DNA from: Hippasteria phrygiana
Lineage: Eukaryota; Echinodermata; Asteroidea; Valvatida; Goniasteridae
DNA length: 64,000 nucleotides
Assembly: GCA_037893225.1 (NCBI GenBank)
Contig: JAZGUH010000280.1
Location: forward strand, 1,240,001 to 1,304,000
Direction of reading: 5' to 3'
Below the pieces are notes generated by a model that saw only the letters and a list, made by a program, of their open reading frames with translations, was not told the origin of the DNA and did no database searches. Of the stretch, positions 33,216 through 44,027 are shown in pieces. Numbering within the stretch: the first letter of the stretch is position 1; every line of letters starts with the position of its first letter. The translations under genes were made by a program, and so were the position numbers.

Positions 33216-35784
33216 GGCATATACTTGACACAGAAAACTACGCAAAGATAAATTGTAAAGCCACAATATCAGACAACTTATACACCACTCAAACTTTTTT
33301 AATAGCAGCGAAATTCCGCAACCACGAATGAGCAATTCCCGAACAATTCTTTGTCAGAACCTGTTGATAATTGTGACTTCCTTTAGGCTATACCTACATG
33401 CACCGTCTTCGGCATGGGTTCCGTTTTGCTTGTTCCTGATTTATATGAAAGGAGTTTTGCAACTTCCTTTGTTGCACCCAGCACCACACACCCTTGTGGT
33501 TTGTTCCTATCCTGCCTTCAGCTAAATACGATTCGAAGCTTTCGCATGGTGGATACGATGAGAAAGTAAATATGGAATTGCGGGAATAGGCCCTAAGTGT
33601 GGTTCTGCAAAGAACCGGGGGAAAGTGAACTCGACATTTCAGACAGTCAGTGTGCTCTGTCCGTTCTCAGGAGAATGCCATCAGCGAGATGTGATTTATT
33701 TGCAGTTTTACGAGTCTGGGTTGTCTAGTTTCCCATAGGTGTCCTTGCAAGTCATTGCCGGTTATTTTTTGGGCTAGGAATGGAGGTCGCTATGGCAATT
33801 ATGTCTGTAACAATTCTTAACTCTTCCCACTTATTCTGTGATAATTCTCGGCTGTCTTCTCTGATTAGGAACTATAGGCCCAGAGGTCGTATAACTGGCG
33901 GCTTGATTAATTTTTTTTCGGTTGGGCTTGTTTCGTACAACTTCAGTCCCATGCACTGCTCCCACAGCTTAAACAAAATCAGGATCAGGCAAAATTAAGA
34001 CCCATCTTGAAAATTTGAAGGAAAAAATCAGAAAAAGAGCAACATTTTGAAAAAGTCTGGCAAAGTTGCAATAAATTTCTTGTTATTGTTTGCTTTTTCC
34101 AACCATTTTGATTTTTGTTGTTGCATTTTCGTTTAATGCAAAGCAGGCGCAATATCAAAATTTAGACTGGATCACACCAAACCAAAACGTATTTCAATGG
34201 GTATAAATGATAGGGGCCGGCAATCAAGACTATGGAATTTATTTCAGTTAAGCTGTAGTTGTATACAAACCTGAATGCTACAAGCTTATGCGGTGTGATG
34301 TAGGTTAAATTGATCATTTTTAGACGAAGGCTGTGCGTTGATTTAAATAGGTTTAACTTTCCAGAAAAACTTCCCTAATTGTTGATTGTGCTTTTTTTAG
34401 TGGTTACATTGATATTATGTTACTAGACAAATCAAAGAGATACAAAAGTGTTTGAGTCATACACCCTCATGCGTACCGTGCGCCTGCATCGAGTCGCCAA
34501 TATCGCCTGTATTAAACATGGGCATTATGGAAAATGAACTTTTTCTTCTTCGGAAAAAAATACTAGCCTTGGAATATACCAAGGTATCATGTTTTGAGTT
34601 GTTTTTCCGATGCCGTCGATCGTGATACATTTGTTTCGCTTGGATCATTGGCCCATGGAACAATCGTCAGTGAAGCTTCGCGTCGTCTGCCATTTGGGCG
34701 TACACTGGAAAACAAAATACCAGCACAATGGGAACGCGCTGCTGTCTAAGCAAGGGGAAAAAATCCATAATTTGCATGTCATACAAAGTTCATTCTCACA
34801 GATGAGCTCGTCATAATTTAGTGTGATTTCATTATTTGGATATAACGATGGTTTGGGGGATCTAGCTGTGTACGGGGCGAGTGTTGTAACCGGAGTTGGC
34901 GTGAGTTCATTGTCAAGCACGCCGCGTTCCAGTCGCGTTGGCGCCAAACTATTGACTTTCCTATTGCTGCACGGAGGTCCATCGTACTCTTGTCTAGAAT
35001 TCCACCCAAAGAACTTTCTAAGCGACCATGAACTTCAAAAGAACTATAGTGATAAAAACTATGTCTGACTGAAGCCTTAAGATTTGACCCGTCTTCTGTA
35101 CATATCCGGACCTTCACTTTAAACTGCGTGCAAACGTGTTTGTTTGATGAATACCCGGACAAATATTTAACTGTTTCACAAACGCTTTTGTTCGGAAAAT
35201 ATTTGAGAAAACAGAGTTTCCTGTGAAATATGATTTTGGCGGGCTCGCTCATGCTTCAGGGACAAACACAGCTGGTTTTTGAAGAGTGGTTGTCGACTGC
35301 GGATCAAATTTTGTTTTTCCGCAAACAATCGATTTTCATCCCGTGCTGGAAAATATGAATACATCCCTGGCATTTCGGAAGACAAATGGGGTATTTGCTT
35401 TGCTCGCGAATAACACGTCAGGGAAATTTCCTGTTGTGCCAGGAACGGGCGCACTTCCAACTATTTACAGACTGTTTTGAACTTGTTTGTAAGGGTGTGG
35501 TGTGAGTGAGCCGGTGTATGGAAAGAATTTTTAGGCCCAAGTAAATCGTGTCATATACATGTACAAGTGCACGCATTGCATTTTCATACATTTAGCGCAG
35601 GCTAACAGTTAAAGCTGCTATTTGTTGCTGTGCTTCTGGGGAGTATCAACCTCAAAGTTATATTTTCAAATTGATTGGCCAAGTAATTTGTTAGCATAGG
35701 GTAAGTTGCGAACTGTCCATTGAGACTTTGCACAGAAAAATCGACTAACGATAAGTATAATAGATTTATATACTAGACACATTG
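33216..35784. other. Non-coding or unresolved, mostly unique
   Basis: No repeat family recognised. Open frames cluster at 34610-35480 on both strands, the longest being 144 codons (minus, 34818-35252). None has a domain I recognise and their phases conflict. Confidence 0.3.
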
Positions 35785-36040
35785 CCTTAATTGGAGGCCG
35801 CCCAATTGGGCTACAAATAACGCTCGTCCTAAAAATGCTATAGTTGGACAGATCATTCAAAAGTAGAATATACACGACCATTTTCTTGAAAATGCGCCGT
35901 TTGTCTGAACATCGTCGACGAAAATAATTCCTGGGACGGCAGTTTGGTTCGGGAAAGTCGGACCGTTGGAATTCAGAGTGGTTCCCTTGGCGCTTTGGTT
36001 GCGTACAGACTGCACTATGTGCGGCGCCAGTCTGAATATC
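35785..36040 (-). mobile_element. MITE family G, copy 4
   Basis: GGAGGCCGCCCAATTGGGCT at the left, TAGTTGGACAGATCATTCAA, TTGAAAATGCGCCGTTTGTC, TTCGGGAAAGTCGGACCGTT and ATGTGCGGCGCCAGTCTGAA at the right: full length, inverted relative to copy 1. Confidence 0.85.
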
Positions 36041-36481
36041 CAGATGTTAATACTTCAGTTTTTTCATCGTTTCTCTGTAAATAGTACACATTATGGCAGA
36101 TTTTTTTCACTCACAACTTCGATATAGGTTAGATAACTAATCAAAGAGATTAAATGTGGGGGGTTTCAAGGCATTGTATACCTTTAATAAGTTTCAATTT
36201 TTAATGAGGAGCGAGACGTTACTAATGTATACAAATCTTAGCGCGTAGCACGTATTTTGGAAAGACCACTACTAAAAGTGCAGAGTGTATTGTAGTACAT
36301 GTATTTTTCGTAAAAATTTCCTTTTCCTTTTATTATCTCCTAGTAGGGGTAACTCCAGTAAAATGAAATTGTCAGTCCGAGAGTACAGACATATATATCA
36401 GCTTTGAAGTACGCTTGCAGTTAATACACACTGGCCATGGGTAACCCGTTTAGTACACCAGTTGAGGTCATACTATTCTTG

Positions 36482-36711
36482 AATAAGCCAGTTCGGTATT
36501 TTAACTGCGCATGTGCACAATGACCTGGGTCAAGGGTCATTCGGGATAACTAACGCGCTCGTATGAACGCGCAAGGTGGTCGCAGAACGCGCACGTGTTA
36601 AATCCAATCAGAATGGGCGTTCGCGTAACATCGCGTGACATTACGTCAGCAATTTTATCCTGAATAACCTTTGACCTTTACTACTTCATCGAGATACCGA
36701 ACTGGCTTATT
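36482..36711. mobile_element. MITE with 19-bp inverted termini
   Basis: AATAAGCCAGTTCGGTATTT at the left and GATACCGAACTGGCTTATT at the right. Second-order inverted words TCAAGGGTCATTC.GGAT and ATCCTGAATAACCTTTGA lie inside. The interior is CpG-rich (AACGCGC words). Confidence 0.8.
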
Positions 36712-37487
36712 GTGTTGGAATCAATGTACGATGGTAAGTGCTTAGGCTACGAGTGTTCCTCGGACAAATCTTAGCTTTTCCCTGCCGTAGTTGTGTAAGT
36801 TAGTTGGAGTGACACGCCCCTCTAGTGACAGTGTTTTTGTTACACTTCTCCGTGACAGCCCAGTACTATATTTGCAACTGTATGTATGAATCCCGAATTG
36901 ACGGAAATAGCACAGATCTGCGCACTTCTGGGTTTGGAAGCGAGGCTCTTAGTGCCAAGTAAACAACTTCCTATGCTAAACGTGCATGCGCTGCGCTGTC
37001 ATTTATGGGGTGATGCATTCATGCATGAATGGATTTGTTGAGTAGCACTGTATTTGTTTAGCGAGATCCTCCTTTCAACCCCATTGTCTTGAAGCAGAAA
37101 AAGTGCCCGAATAGAGTATTATCATACAGTGCTATTCCACTTTGCTGTGTTCGTTCTTAATTTTTCACACATTCATTCTACATTTCAGCAGATATTCCTC
37201 TAGTAATCCTATATACAGAGCTGTCACCGTCTTATACTTATAGGCACCGGTGATCTTGTCTCGTCAACCATTTCCCACGTATAATTACGCCACAGCTTAT
37301 CCCTTCCACTTTGATTTTCATTATATGTTTCCTGTAATCATTTATACCCTATCCCATGATCCCACATCCTATAAAAACTGCATCTGTTTCCCGTAGCCAG
37401 CACTGTTTCCCCCAACTTCAAAAAAATGGGAAGACACGACTCTCACAGGTGATTTAAAAAATACACACCAAAAATAAAGCTCGACTT
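36712..37487. other. Non-coding, no feature recognised
   Basis: No gene or repeat family identified. Confidence 0.3.
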
Positions 37488-37709
37488 CACTGCAAAAACA
37501 GCGTATAGCAATTAAACACTTTCCTAAACATGTTCTTGTCATCAGTTTGTAAACACGTTTACATACTAAACATGTTTAGCGTATTGACGGGTAGTGTTAG
37601 CTATTGAACATTGATGTTTAGGAATTGGACACGTAATGTTTAGCTTCTAAACATGTTTACAAACTGATAGCAAGATTGTGTTTAATTGCTAAACACAGTT
37701 TTTAGAGTG
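37488..37709. mobile_element. MITE with long inverted arms rich in AAACATGTTT
   Basis: CACTGCAAAAACAGCGTATAGCAATTAAACA at the left pairs with TGTTTAATTGCTAAACACAG...TTTTTAGAGTG at the right. The inner arms ATCAGTTTGTAAAC and GTTTACAAACTGAT are exact inverts. The interior is AT-rich with repeated TAAACATG. Confidence 0.75.
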
Positions 37710-37855
37710 TTATAACTGTTCACTTTCTTGTCAATTTGAAGTGGGTGATCAATAACTTGTAAATGATATTGCCGTCCAAAGGAAACACCCATGATAGGAG
37801 ACAGTGTTAAGCCTATAACTTGCAGAACGTCCATTTTGAACAAAAAGGTTCTTCA

Positions 37856-38156
37856 CTCCATTTGCTTTTGTTGTAATTTTCAGAAATAAATGGATTTGGG
37901 GGTTGGTATTTTATAGCGTGCTAGCAAATACTGTAACACTGACCTGTTTATTTAACGTTTTGTGTGCATAGATGCTGGGAAAACAGAGAGAACAAATTCT
38001 GTTCTATTAGTCTGGTTCCCTGACCATACCTGAGAAAAACGGAAAAATGTATAGACGTCAGGGAATTATTAGGTCGGGGTCGGGGAACTAGACTATTTCC
38101 AACGATTGTCGGCCGACAATCGTTGGAAAACGATATAAATTTCCACTTTTCTTGAA
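37856..38156 (-). mobile_element. MITE family A, copy 7 (truncated)
   Basis: Interior of family A in reverse orientation from CACTCCATTTGCTTTTG to TTCCACTTTTCTTGAAA. It includes the perfect 34-bp palindrome centred at GTCGGCCGAC (about 38096-38129). The far third, including one terminus, is missing. Confidence 0.85.
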
Positions 38157-38433
38157 ATGAAAAGGAAAGCGCAAATCGGACTTTCACCTGGGTATGCTAA
38201 CAACGGATGTTAAGGTCAAAAATAGCATTTCCTTTTTCCCCTGTCTACGAGTGCTTTTTTTCCCCACGATTTTATTTTAAAAATAATGACATTAACAGGT
38301 TCTCTAAAATATCGCCATGTTTCCCGCCTGCATTGACCAGGGATCACGCCCTAACTTGGGAAGCGACATTGTGGGGATCACTCAACGAGGATACGACTTT
38401 TTAACTGTAATAACGTCAACTTACGTCAGTTTC

Positions 38434-38616
38434 CAGGGGCGGATCTAGGTTTTAACCAAGGGGGGGGGGGGGGGGGGGTTTACCTGAGGTGATTGGCCTA
38501 CACACCCCAGCGTGCCGAATTTTCGACACCCGACAACGGTTTTTTTTTTTTCTCAGCCCAAGGGGAGGGGTTAACCCCCAAACCCCCCCCCCCCCCCCCC
38601 CGTAGATCCGCCACTG
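38434..38616. mobile_element. DNA-transposon remnant with CAGTGGCGGATC termini
   Basis: CAGGGGCGGATCTAGG at the left and CGTAGATCCGCCACTG at the right are inverted. GTTTC flanks both sides (38429-38433, 38617-38621). Inside are a 19-G run and a 19-C run facing each other. The CAG.GGCGGATC terminus resembles hAT-like elements, but their duplication is usually 8 bp, so the class is open. Confidence 0.7.
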
Positions 38617-38621
38617 GTTTC

Positions 38622-39133
38622 ATTTTAACGTTACCGTTATTTTGCCTAAAAAATCCAGTCCAGTAATTATATAAAACATAAAAATAAAAATAATCTGTGA
38701 AATAGTTATGGAAAACTATGGAATACTTTACTGCTCTCTTTTGTAAACATAATACCTTCTATAATTATCGTGTCCTGCATAACATTCCGTCCTTATTTCC
38801 CACATTTTATTTTTACACCGTGACAAATTTGTACAGACATTGTATAATTTATATAACTGCCTCTAAATGTCTCTAAACTGACTCTAAAAAACTTGTTGTT
38901 TTATGTGTTCTGTAAAGACATGCCTTATACTCAAGCTTTGTGTTTTTTAGGTTTTGCCGATAGCTCTATACTTCTGGATTTGATTTTCTTCCTTTTTATT
39001 TTATGACATCTTTCGTACATCTGTTACACTTGTAAGCATCATTTACTACAAATACCACGAAGAGAAAATGTTACCAAATTAAATTGCAGAAAAGAAATAA
39101 ATGTCGAAAGTGTGATTTAGTTGTAAGTTTTTT
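38622..39133. other. Non-coding, no feature recognised
   Basis: AT-rich. Confidence 0.3.
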
Positions 39134-39430
39134 GTGTGGAAGTCGTCCAATACAAGGCTAAAAGCCACTCTAGGTAAAGGGCTACAACAGAGGTGGTGTG
39201 GTTATCTACATTTTAGATTGCCAGCCTTATACCACCCTTACGGTTTTCCTGGTGCCAGATCTAAAACGAGGATAAAATCTTCAATAGTTTCCAAAGAAAC
39301 TATCCCAATTTTCAGACTAACAGACCCATGCATGGTAACTTCCACCGTTGCCGAGTCCAAATCACCTTCCCCTATCAAAATTTGTGATCATGATTTTGGT
39401 CATGGTTTATATCTGCCGAGGCAGCTGAAA
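39134..39430. repeat. Dispersed repeat E, copy 2
   Basis: GTCCAATACAAGGCTAAAAG, CCACTCTAGGTAAAGGGCTA, CACCCTTACGGTTTTCCTGG and ACTATCCCAATTTTCAGACT are shared with 26672-26925. The antisense strand has a longish open stretch, but no family is recognised. Confidence 0.55.
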
Positions 39431-39481
39431 TATTCCATGATGTACCTACTTCGAAGAAGGAAGAGATCGAAGATAGTTACG

Positions 39482-39650
39482 GTGTAGCGTGAATTTCAGT
39501 CACTGTAAAATACGGGCTCATCGGTAGTATTGCACATGCCTGAGTGAAGATAATTAGGAGAGTGGCCGGTCACGTGAGAGGGTTTAACCAATAAATAGGG
39601 AAAAGGAGTCCGATTTTCATAGGAGTCTAATTTTCATATGACAACGGCAC
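39482..39650 (+). repeat. Dispersed repeat K, copy 1
   Basis: TGAATTTCAGTCAC, AAATACGGGCTCAT, GCCTGAGTGAAGATAATTAG, GAGAGTGGCC and GGGAAAAGGAGT match 59139-59308, a copy of about 170 bp at visibly high identity. Confidence 0.75.
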
Positions 39651-41483
39651 CTCTTGCCAGTATTGGAAGTTAGTGTTTTTATGCTGTAGATAAATTAACA
39701 TATCGGTAGACACTTACAAAACACTAGTGAGTATTTTTTGTTCTGCTCCGTAGAAAAATCTGCCGAGATCCAATCATAAGTAACATGGAATTTTGGCTGG
39801 TAACCTGTTGTTGCAAATTTGTTAGGCAAATGTGTGTGCTAAGCACTCGGCTCCATTAAACTGGTCCCCGCTCTGCGGTACAGCACAAAGATATACACAT
39901 TCGATAGGACATTGGCAGAACACGCCTGAAGCGTTCGACCTCGTTCGTTTGTTGACACTGTTTATTTATGTATTTGGTACCGCGCTTGTTTGTTTCTCTG
40001 TTTTGTAAAACGAAGCCGCAAGATCGATAGCCCCGCCCCCCCCCCCCCCCCCCCACCCCGTCCAAGGACCAACTTTGTTTGACACCTAAACGTGGTTACT
40101 TGTACTTTTTTCCAGGGAATTGGAACTGTTTCGTAATTTTGGTTCAAGCCTCCTTGTGCACGCCCTAAAACGTTGTTTCCCCCCAGTTCAATTCCCCGTG
40201 AGGGTTGAAACGTCTGTGTGCCCACTGCAGGGCGCGTGTGTCATGTCCGTTCACTTTTACCTTGTACTTTTTGCGAGTTATTGGCCTCCTTTCTGCTGCT
40301 GGAAAAACAAAAGCCAAGGTAGATCCATATTTCTATGAAGGCTATTATTCTCCTTAAACGGGGCTGTTCAGACATCCCGGTTATTTAAATTGTAACGAAT
40401 GAGGAAATTAACGTTGGAAGGCGGGGGGGGGGGGGGGGGGGGGTTGAAAAGAAGGCGGAGGAAATGAGATAAGACCTGAACAACCTCTTGAGTTGAGATT
40501 AGTAATCAACAAAAAGAGAACGCCAACATTTAGTTTGCAGGCTAAAGTTTAAAACAAAAATCACAAAACACAAAAACGACCATACCAAGTTACTGCCACA
40601 ATAAGCAATCTACATAAGTATGATAGTCACTCTTCGTATAGGCAGTTGTGGAAAGACAGATGCTTTCTGTAATCTTCGTGCAATACAAAGTGTCATTTTC
40701 ACACTGCAACCACAAGCAAAGTAGCACGTTTCTAAATTGTTCACACCCATGTGGCACTTTTGTAAGTCACCTGATGATTCAACTGGACTCGTGTCTACTT
40801 GTGTGTGACTAAGTACGATAGCAATTTCAGTTATACACCTATTCTGCAATTATAGTTACGTCGGCTTATTTTTTTTATGACTACGTTAAACAACAGAAAT
40901 CCCGGATTGAAACTAATCTCTTTTCCGAAATATATATATTGCGTTTATTAAAAACTTATTTAAAAGAACGAGTTTATAATCGTTTGCACTGCAGATCTGC
41001 TTAAAACACGTTTATTTTTAACCATCGTTTTTCATCTTTCACTTATAGTTTTGCATGCATGTCTTGTTTAAGGCCAATGGTTGTATTGGTCTTAGATTGT
41101 CAACCACAGCTATTGTCGATTACTGCTATAGTGAACTTGTTTCAAGCCGTATATCCTTGAACTATGCATGCAGACGGACGGGTTTAATGGGCTTCTGGGC
41201 ACGACCCAGACACGTCTAACTTTGGGCAGTTAATTAGACGACTGATTATCAACTCGCGTGCCAGTTTGAACCTCCGCCGCCTTGTAGGTCAACTGATTAC
41301 GGGGGAATGTAGCTGCACTTTTTAACAGTTTCAAAGAGGTCTGGATGTGATTCTAATTGGCGGGCAGCAGGCCCTCAGCGCGTGCACCAGGGAGCCTGGC
41401 CAGATTTCCTGTCTCTTCTCAAAGAAACACGGGACCTTGCTTAGCCGTCTGTGTATGGGCCATTCTGGTGGCAACGAATTTAA
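39651..41483. other. Non-coding, mostly unique
   Basis: Contains a C19 run (40036-40054) and a G21 run (40423-40443). The frame at 40120-40338 sits between an acceptor-like and a donor-like site, but its translation is unconvincing. Confidence 0.3.
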
Positions 41484-42068
41484 AGGTCCCATGAAGTGAA
41501 AATAATTCTCACAGAAAGTTCAGAACCATGGATATTTGTGGGAAAAGTTTGGATAAAGGAATTTCGTTTGGGGGCTTGAAATAAGAATTAAGTGCCCTTG
41601 TACACTATTTAAAATGTGCGGGCTATTTCATGACATGTGAGGGCGGTGTTACTATGATGTCAGTCAAGGCCGAGTACAACTAAAATGACGTCAACATTTT
41701 ACGTATTTTAGCAGTTTATACGTTAAATTTGTTTACTGATTGTCTGTTAAGCACCAACGTATAAATACAGAAACACAAACTTTCAGACAAATGAGTCCGG
41801 GAAAAGTTTTAAACAAACAAACAAACAAACAAACAAACAAACATAACAAACAAGAACAAAAAACTAAGTCCTACAGTTATTATGGGTAGATCAAAAATCA
41901 CACTGAGGCTTTTTCTTGTGTGACATCACTCCTGTGCTCATGAATATGTGAATATATTAGCATAAATTCCAAAGATCACTAATGCGGTATTTACAGCGTC
42001 TCCACAATGGCAAACCGAACCTTGAAAGCGATGGTATTAAGTATATTAAATTCCACTCCGTGTGACCT
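41484..42068. mobile_element. TTAA-flanked DNA-transposon derivative, 585 bp
   Basis: TTAA on both sides (41480-41483, 42069-42072). Termini AGGTCCCATGAAGTGAAAAT and AATTCCACTCCGTGTGACCT are inverted with mismatches. TTAA duplication plus AGG termini fits the Kolobok superfamily as I recall it; piggyBac also uses TTAA but usually starts CCC. It lies about 1.3-1.9 kb upstream of the P450 start codon and holds an (AAAC)n array. Confidence 0.75.
41812..41848. repeat. (AAAC)n microsatellite
   Basis: About nine AAAC units inside the TTAA-flanked element. Confidence 0.9.
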
Positions 42069-42588
42069 TTAAGGGGACAGATTAAGAGGGAACGAGGCCG
42101 TCACGAGGTTAGAGGCTAAAGTAGCCTTTATCTACATGGTGCAACGACCAATCTTGCGAGATAACATGAGATTTATGATTTATTTTAATGAACATATTTG
42201 TTTTAAAGTGAAGACCCTCTGTAAAACACAGCACAGAATTTGTTGGAGTAGCAATTAATGCGGATGTCGTAGACCCGATCTGGCTTGGCAGTGTATTTAC
42301 TTCGTAGTATCGGAAACTAAGAAATAAATCATCGCTCAGAGTCTGGCAATCCAATGCCCCCAGAATATATCAGTCTTACGGGGGCTGCGATGACTCAAAT
42401 CTTACAGCGACAGTTCACATGTATCCAAACCTGCCAAGGTTCACAATGCATTCAATGAGTGGTCGTTTCGGGGGTTTCATTCCTACGTATGAAAAGAAGA
42501 AAAGGAAGAAAGCGGGAAAACTAAAAGGGTAAAAAAAAGTACTCGTCTCTTTTGCTTGACGGGGTGCCATGGTATTTAAATAGTGTTA

Positions 42589-43346
42589 CCTCATTGACCG
42601 AGCATCTATAGTACGAACGGTGCCAGTTTGGTGGGCAATAGTACAGTTTGGGGTGCCTGATAGGTGCAGTATGCGATAGTACACTTCGGGGTGAGTGTAC
42701 TTTCTTTGGTGTTTGCACGATCTGGTGGTATGAGATGAAGGCCACGTACAGTACTTACCTGCCGTCACTACGACGATCATTGGATGTGTGCACACGAACG
42801 TCTACGCAGTGTTGAACGAGTCACTACCAATATGGGAAAGGTCTGGCGCACTGACCCACTCAGGTGCGCTAGATGAGCTGTGATTGGTCGCCTTGGAGGC
42901 TGGTTTGCATAAGTGATTGTTCCAATATGCTACTCATGAGCCAATCATGTGCGAGGACAGCAAAGACGGTCATTGATAATAACAGCATAATACAAGGATC
43001 TAAATCAGCATCGCGTCCGTATAAGAACTGGTGAAATTTTCGGCATAAGCAGAAAACTGTTTTGTCGGTCTCTGCAAGAAATCATCAGTGAGAGCTCCGA
43101 TATATTTCCGTAAATCTTCCCCCCAAATTTTCCGACTTTGTTGACAAATTCTTGAGCTACACACATCTCAAACTCAGTGCACTCTGCCTACCGCGCAGTT
43201 AGGGCATTATTGCCAGCTTTGGATCAGCCGTATTTGACGAGTGGCCTCGAGGTTGATTCCTATCGAGCAGCGCTCATTTTCAACGCCAACAGACTGACAC
43301 GAATTCCGCAGTTTCACACAGAAACCAGTTCTGTCAAACAGCAAAC
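42589..43346 (+). promoter_or_regulatory. Putative promoter and 5' leader of the P450 gene
   Basis: Repeat-poor sequence immediately upstream of the P450 start. TATAAG at 43020-43025 could be a TATA box, which would place transcription start near 43050 and leave a leader of about 300 nt. Inverted CCAAT boxes occur at about 42881 (GATTGGTC) and direct at about 42940 (GCCAATCA). No dioxin-response core (TNGCGTG) is in this stretch; the nearest seen is TCGCGTG at 41254-41260. All sites are predictions from short words. Confidence 0.35.
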
Positions 43347-44027
43347 ATGGTGATGTGTGAGCTCGTAGTGTTTGTGGTGGTTCTTATTACCGTCTACAAC
43401 TTCCTCAGCTGGAGAGCAAGCAGGCATCTTCGACTTCCCCCCGCACCGCCATCCATCCCCCTCCTTGGCAACTTCAATGTTTTCATGGGCAACCGACCGA
43501 TCTACAAGGTCCTGAAAGACCTCGCCGACAAGTACGGCAGTGTCTTCTCGCTCAAGCTGCCCATGGGTCGCTTCGTGATCCTGTCAGAAGTCGATGTCAT
43601 ACGAGAGGCGTTGTTGCATCGTTCAGAGGATTTCGCGGGCCGCCCCTTTGTCTACTCCGTCAGCCTGATGACTCGCAATAACTGTGGCATAGCATTCAGC
43701 GACTGCAGTCCGTCCTGGCGCATGCACAGACGCACCGCCGCCCTAGCAATCCGACGAAACATAAAAGGATACAACTGCACGCCTGTATCATCCAAGATCA
43801 TACATGAAGTAGAGATACTCAACAACTTGCTGTCTAAGAAAGATGGCATGTACACTGACATTAGCGCGGAACTGAATTTGACAGTCCTGAACGTCATCTG
43901 CGACATGACTTTTGGAGAGCGCTATGAAATCACAGACACTGATTATCAGCAGATGTTGGATAGCTACAACAAGTTCGCCGCAGTCTTAGAGCCAGGTGAT
44001 CCCATTGACATCATTCCAGCACTCAAG
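43347..44027 (+). CDS. P450 exon 1 (residues 1-227)
   Basis: Encodes the membrane anchor, proline hinge and helices A to about F. It ends CTCAAG|GTACTC at 44028, phase 0. The open frame reads six more codons into the intron before a stop, so the exon end rests on the donor and on the fit of ALK to IFPSKKL in exon 2. Confidence 0.93.

Noticed and set aside
34645..35252. Overlapping minus-strand frames of 100 and 144 codons as a gene
   Set aside because: They are in conflicting phases, each with a competing plus-strand frame, and have no recognisable motif or clear splice pair.
40115..40319. Possible exon between CTTTTTTCCAG and AAG|GTAGAT
   Set aside because: Splice-like edges exist, but the translation has no recognisable domain, no neighbouring exon and unremarkable codon use.
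41254..41260. TCGCGTG as a dioxin-response element controlling the P450
   Set aside because: A single 7-bp match 2.1 kb upstream, beyond a transposon insertion, is expected by chance and is not evidence of AhR control.
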